A stretch of 64,000 nucleotides of DNA, taken from Okapia johnstoni. Taxonomy: Eukaryota; Chordata; Mammalia; Artiodactyla; Giraffidae. A program made the position numbers and the translations under genes. The stretch is taken from the NCBI GenBank assembly GCA_024291935.2, contig CM044309.1:3472001-3536000 (forward strand), written 5' to 3'. Positions 59,944-64,000 of this stretch are shown here, piece by piece. Numbering within the stretch: the first letter of the stretch is position 1; each line of letters starts with the position of its first letter. The notes beneath the pieces are model-generated. The model worked only from the letters and a program-made list of their open reading frames with translations. It was not told the origin of the DNA and did no database searches.

Positions 59944-61132
59944 AATGTCAGAGTACTATATGATATATTTTTGTGATACCCATGACATTTCACAAAAATT
60001 ATATGACTCATTTGATTCACTTCGGTTAAAAAGCAACATATGTGTCCAAGCCTGAAAAATGGATGATTACAATATGTATCACTATATGCAATAGTCAGTG
60101 GCTTCAGCACAGGCTTCAAGTAGCAGTACTAACTCTTGAGGAGCAAAAACTATAGACAAAGCCCTGAAAGTCAAGTTTGCTTTCTTGGTGCTGGCATTTT
60201 TCTATTTGTAGAGCAAAAGTTTATGGAATAAACATATACTAAAAGTGGCCATTTTATTCACTCATTATGATGGCAACATTGAGATACTGCCTTTTCAACT
60301 AAATGTTATAGTGTCAAACTCTATTTTCTATTAATTTCTAGACCTACATGAGGCTACAAGTTCCTTGAGATGAAATCGCAAGAGACTAAGTCCTAGAGAA
60401 TCACTCACTTCTTAAGGCATTGATAATTGACCTTAACCTACAATCCATTCCTGCTTCAGAACTATTGCATTGAATTTCAGAAGGCTGTATGTTAGTTTTA
60501 AATGTTATTTTTAAAATATCTGTTCCATAAACTGTGATCCTGAGATACTCATTCCACAAGATAGAAGAGTAGCTTATGCAGAAAAAATTATGTCACTTAA
60601 AACAAATTAAATAAGTACATTTTTTCTATAACATCTTTTAGAGCTTTTCATCACCCTGAAAAGAGTTATAGAATGCAGCACTTCCAAACTTATTTGAGTA
60701 AGAAATATTTTATGATTAGGAACTAAAATTTAGTATTTTCCAGGCAAAATACTGCAATAGGCATAATATACTGTTTTTATTAGCTGAAATTTTAAATTAA
60801 GCATATGTATATATACTTGAATTAAGTATCCATAAGTAAATTAAGAACCAGTTCAATGGAAATTTCTAGATATCTCAGATTATTGTTGAAACTCCAAAAC
60901 TGAGAACAACTGATGCTAGTCCACAATCTGCTTAGAACAGGTAAGCACATTCATTATACCTGAGTAAAAGCAGGGATGCTCAGCAGTTTTGGCGTCATCT
61001 TCTACCCATATAAGAGAAGGCCACAAATTCAAAAGGACGGTGGCCCAAAGCCTTGGGAGTAGAGTTGTCAGCCTCACTAGAGACTGAAATGTCATTCCAC
61101 ATGCCTACTTCCCTTCCAGGCACATGCCACGC

Positions 61133-61133
<1 letters not shown>
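59944..61133. other. AT-rich sequence, nothing recognised
   Basis: No recognised feature. Confidence 0.5.
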
Positions 61134-61167
<34 letters not shown>

Positions 61168-61191
61168 TGCACGCATGCACGCGCGCGCGCA
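61134..61191. repeat. (CA)n-(CGCATG)-(CG)n alternating tract
   Basis: 58 bases of unbroken alternating purine and pyrimidine: (CA)n, then two GCATGCAC-type units, then (GC)5. This is the kind of tract that readily adopts left-handed Z-DNA. Confidence 0.95.
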
Positions 61192-63801
61192 GGAGTGGGG
61201 ACCCGCCACTGCCTCGATAAGCCAAACTTCAGAGCGTTGTGGTTCACTACTTCAGTCTTCTCAGCTGGCGAAGTGCTAAGCTGAAGGAATGGGTGGAATT
61301 CCCATGTGCATTTAGCAAAATGACTCTTAAGAGAACTTGCTTTAGGTGAATAAATTAAGGAATGTCCATGAACATGGAGACGAGTTCTGGAGTGTCATGC
61401 CTCAGATTTTTCAAGCTGTGGGAAGTTATGGTTTACACGAAGGAATGAGGAAGGAGGTCTCTGTTTCTGCATGTCCAGAGTGTGTCGAACGCATGAGTTT
61501 AATGCAGACCAGGTGGCCCCAGCGATTATCAAACCACGGCGGCCACTGAGAAGGCAGAAAGAAGCTGGTGGTGTACCGCTGGTGGTGGGAGAAGCGTGAG
61601 AGCCCCGACTCACCAAGGAGTGGGTCAGAAGTCTGCGCGGGCAGCGAGCGTAGGGCAGCGTTCCTGAGGATGCCTCTAGGGAATCACAAGCGTGCCTCCC
61701 AAAAAAGCTCTTATCTGCAGACGTGCCGCAGTGGAGGGCCTGGTATGGTCAGCCTGTTAGCCAGAGGAGACCTGCCGGGGAGCTGAGACGCCGCGTGTCT
61801 GCCTGAAATTCCTCTTCACGTGCACTGACCTTGGAAAACTCGGGAGATGCAGGTGGCAGGACAGTGGATGACTAAGCCGCGCTGCCTTCCCCCTGGGATC
61901 TCCAGACTCAGCTTCAGACCCAAATGAAGGGGGAAGAAGAATGTTTAACTGGCTGTCAGGGTGAATTTCAGATGTATTTAGGACTGGGACGCTTAATAAA
62001 TAAGAGTTTTTGGTTTTTGTCCTTTCCCCCATCGCCTGATAACAGGATTTTTTCTAATTAACAATAGTGACTGTAAAGCTATCCCATGAGATATATTCTA
62101 GGGCTCCAAGGATTCCCCAAAGAGCATATTGAGCACATACTTGAGAAAAATAAAGCTTCTTTTCTGAATCGTTTCCTATTAGACTCTGCTTGCCTAATAT
62201 GCCTGTTTTAGACATTATGCTTAATTTCCTTGAAGTTGATTTTATGTTGAATTATCAAGGTAAGTATTCATCCTTAAAATAATATAAATTTACTAACTTC
62301 AGATGAGGTTAATGATGTAGCAATCTAGGAAGTAGCATATATTTCATATACAGATATGTAATTTATAGGATAACAGCTAATGAAATAATAGTGACCATAA
62401 TCCATTGTAAAAATCCATATTTTAGAACATCAGACTTTGTATCGAGAAAATACTTTAAAACAGCTAATATTTTATTCTGTTATCCTCATTCATAGCTCAA
62501 ATCCCAGTTATTATATTAATCATATTCTGCTGATCATACCTAAGACTGTCAGAACAAGAGGGCTCGTGGCAACTTCGATTAACTGTCTGTGTCACATTTA
62601 GGAGAACGATAAGAGTGCCAAAAGGGGAAAAGGAGCACAGGGGTATGAAATAAACTCGGACACTTGGTTTTGTAAAATTATTTAAAAAGTCATATATAAT
62701 GTCTCTATGTCATGTAGCTGGTGGCAGAAACATCGGTCACCCTATTATCTGTACATTGGCCATGATGAATTGATTGTGTTCCAGTGAGAGGATCTAATTA
62801 CTTAGAGACGTGAAGAGGACGTATGAGAGCTCTTCAGTGCCAATGGCCATATATTATCGCTAATAACACTGGACCCTGTGTGGTTTAATTCCTCTGTCCT
62901 GTCCGTTTTGGAGCACACAATCTTCCTAATTCATTTCTTTAGAGGCAAGTCAGATCATTAATTTATCCTCCTCCTAAAAATAGCAAGGGAAAATATCACA
63001 GGACGTTCAAGCAATAATGATCAAAAGTTTTGCACTTGCAATCTCAATTTTCAGTCCTTGTTAAACCTCCACAGGTAACTAAATAAAGTTTAGGCATAAT
63101 CATTGGTCCAGAATATAATTGTTAAACTCATTTAGTAATTTCTGCAGCATACCTGACCATCAAATTATGTCTTCACCTTGCCACAGATATAAAACAAAAT
63201 CAAGACTCAAAATTATTTCAACCGTCTGGAATTTAAAGTCAAAATCTGTGAGATGAAATTTAACAGGAGACATGAAAACATATGTGTTTGGGCATCAGTG
63301 ATCATTTGTGCGAACGTAGTGTATGGAGACATATGTTGACAAATGAACTGCTGAATAAGGGCCCAGTTAGGAGTGAAAACATCACACAAGAAGAACACTC
63401 TTGTGGAAGAAGGATTAGCGCTGTAGGCAGGTGAAACCATGGAATTTAACCTTTAGACAGTTTTAAATTCAAGAAATAACACATTAGCAGCCAGACTATC
63501 AAATATGGAAATGACTACATTGCAAGGTAGGAAGTGCCTTGTCTCTAGTGTCCTTGGACATTTCCAAGCGACGACTGTGTAACTATGTCAGGAAGCCTGA
63601 TTATATAAAATGCTTTTCTGCAATCAAATCTGGAAGAAATGATTATGTCACTTGCAAAGTTTCTTTGATTTTAAGATTCCTGGATTGTATTTTTTCACTT
63701 ATGTAACTCATCAACTCTCTCACTGGCATTTATATTCTATCTTACTAAACCACGGCTACTTATGTAAGCGTCTAGTTTCACGACAGATTTTTTTCTTATA
63801 T
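61192..63801. other. Repeat-poor stretch
   Basis: 61.2-62.0 kb is GC-richer, with short frames on both strands (67-91 codons) and no recognisable product. 62.0-63.8 kb is AT-rich and notably free of recognisable repeats, with TAATTA/ATTAAT-type motifs; conserved non-coding DNA is possible but cannot be judged from one sequence. Confidence 0.4.
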
Positions 63802-64000
63802 AGTGCTAAATCACTTTGGTTGTGTTCTACTCTTTGTAACCCTATGGATGGTAGCCCGCCAGGCTCCTCTGTCCATGGGGATTCTCCAAGGCCAGAATGG
63901 TGGACTGGGTTCCCATGTGCTCCTCCAGGGGATCTTCCCAACCCAAGGATCAAACCCACCTCTCTTATGTCTCCTGAACTGGTGGGCGGGTTCTTTACCA
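63802..64000 (-). mobile_element. Bov-tA SINE, cut by window end
   Basis: Minus strand from 'gtgctaaatcactttggttg' to 'gtgggcgggttctttacca'. The tRNA-like head continues beyond the window. Confidence 0.92.

Noticed and set aside
1..64000. CRISPR arrays, operons, phage or bacterial genes
   Set aside because: No direct-repeat/spacer pattern with constant spacing and no prokaryotic gene organisation; the repeat content is clearly ruminant.
1..64000. Endogenous retrovirus coding regions
   Set aside because: No gag, protease, pol or env-like text was recognised. The only reverse-transcriptase text is from BovB and decayed L1.

Overview
The window reads as nuclear DNA from a ruminant, most likely a bovid (cattle, sheep, goat or relatives). 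The evidence is the repeat content. There are many Bov-tA/Bov-A SINEs, several BovB (RTE-clade) LINE copies including one near full length, CHR-type tRNA-Glu-derived SINEs shared by cetartiodactyls, ruminant-type L1 3' ends, and older mammalian-wide layers (MIR, L2, MER5, MER20, old L1). Outside one short GC-rich block the sequence is AT-rich, and CpG is scarce outside young SINEs. I found no exon set, no intact cellular protein gene and no canonical tRNA or rRNA gene. The window is best described as intergenic or deep-intronic.

Layout. 0-16 kb: L2 remnants, an unidentified repeat family present twice (2.15-3.32 kb, split by a BovB insertion, and 10.06-10.54 kb), a cluster of SINEs at 8.2-9.6 kb, MER20, CHR and MIR. 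16.4-20.8 kb: a T-rich block made mostly of an old minus-strand L1 with later insertions. 20.9-25.1 kb: mostly repeat-poor. 25-36.6 kb: L1 3' ends, SINEs, a TA/TG microsatellite cluster around a SINE fragment (30.24-30.56 kb), and a SINE with three tandem tRNA-like heads (36.14-36.56 kb). 37-43 kb: MER5, a probable L1M/HAL1 remnant, a BovB fragment and a possible broken coding remnant (42.6-43.1 kb). 43.13-46.59 kb: a Bov-tA SINE abutting a near-full-length, inactivated BovB tail to tail. 46.6-53.4 kb: L1 3' ends, SINEs, MER5, and a BovB fragment with a clear target-site duplication. 53.58-54.48 kb: a striking CpG-dense degenerate minisatellite of eleven units. 54.5-64 kb: MIRs, SINEs, (TG)n and a long alternating purine-pyrimidine tract (61.13-61.19 kb), ending in a SINE cut by the window edge.

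There is no gene network to describe. Nearly all open reading frames come from BovB ORF2, SINE bodies or the GC-rich array. The most unusual element is the CpG-dense array. I found no convincing evidence of a new protein-coding system, and the listed observations are mostly structural. All repeat names come from recognising the sequence by eye. Boundaries are approximate unless a target-site duplication is given.
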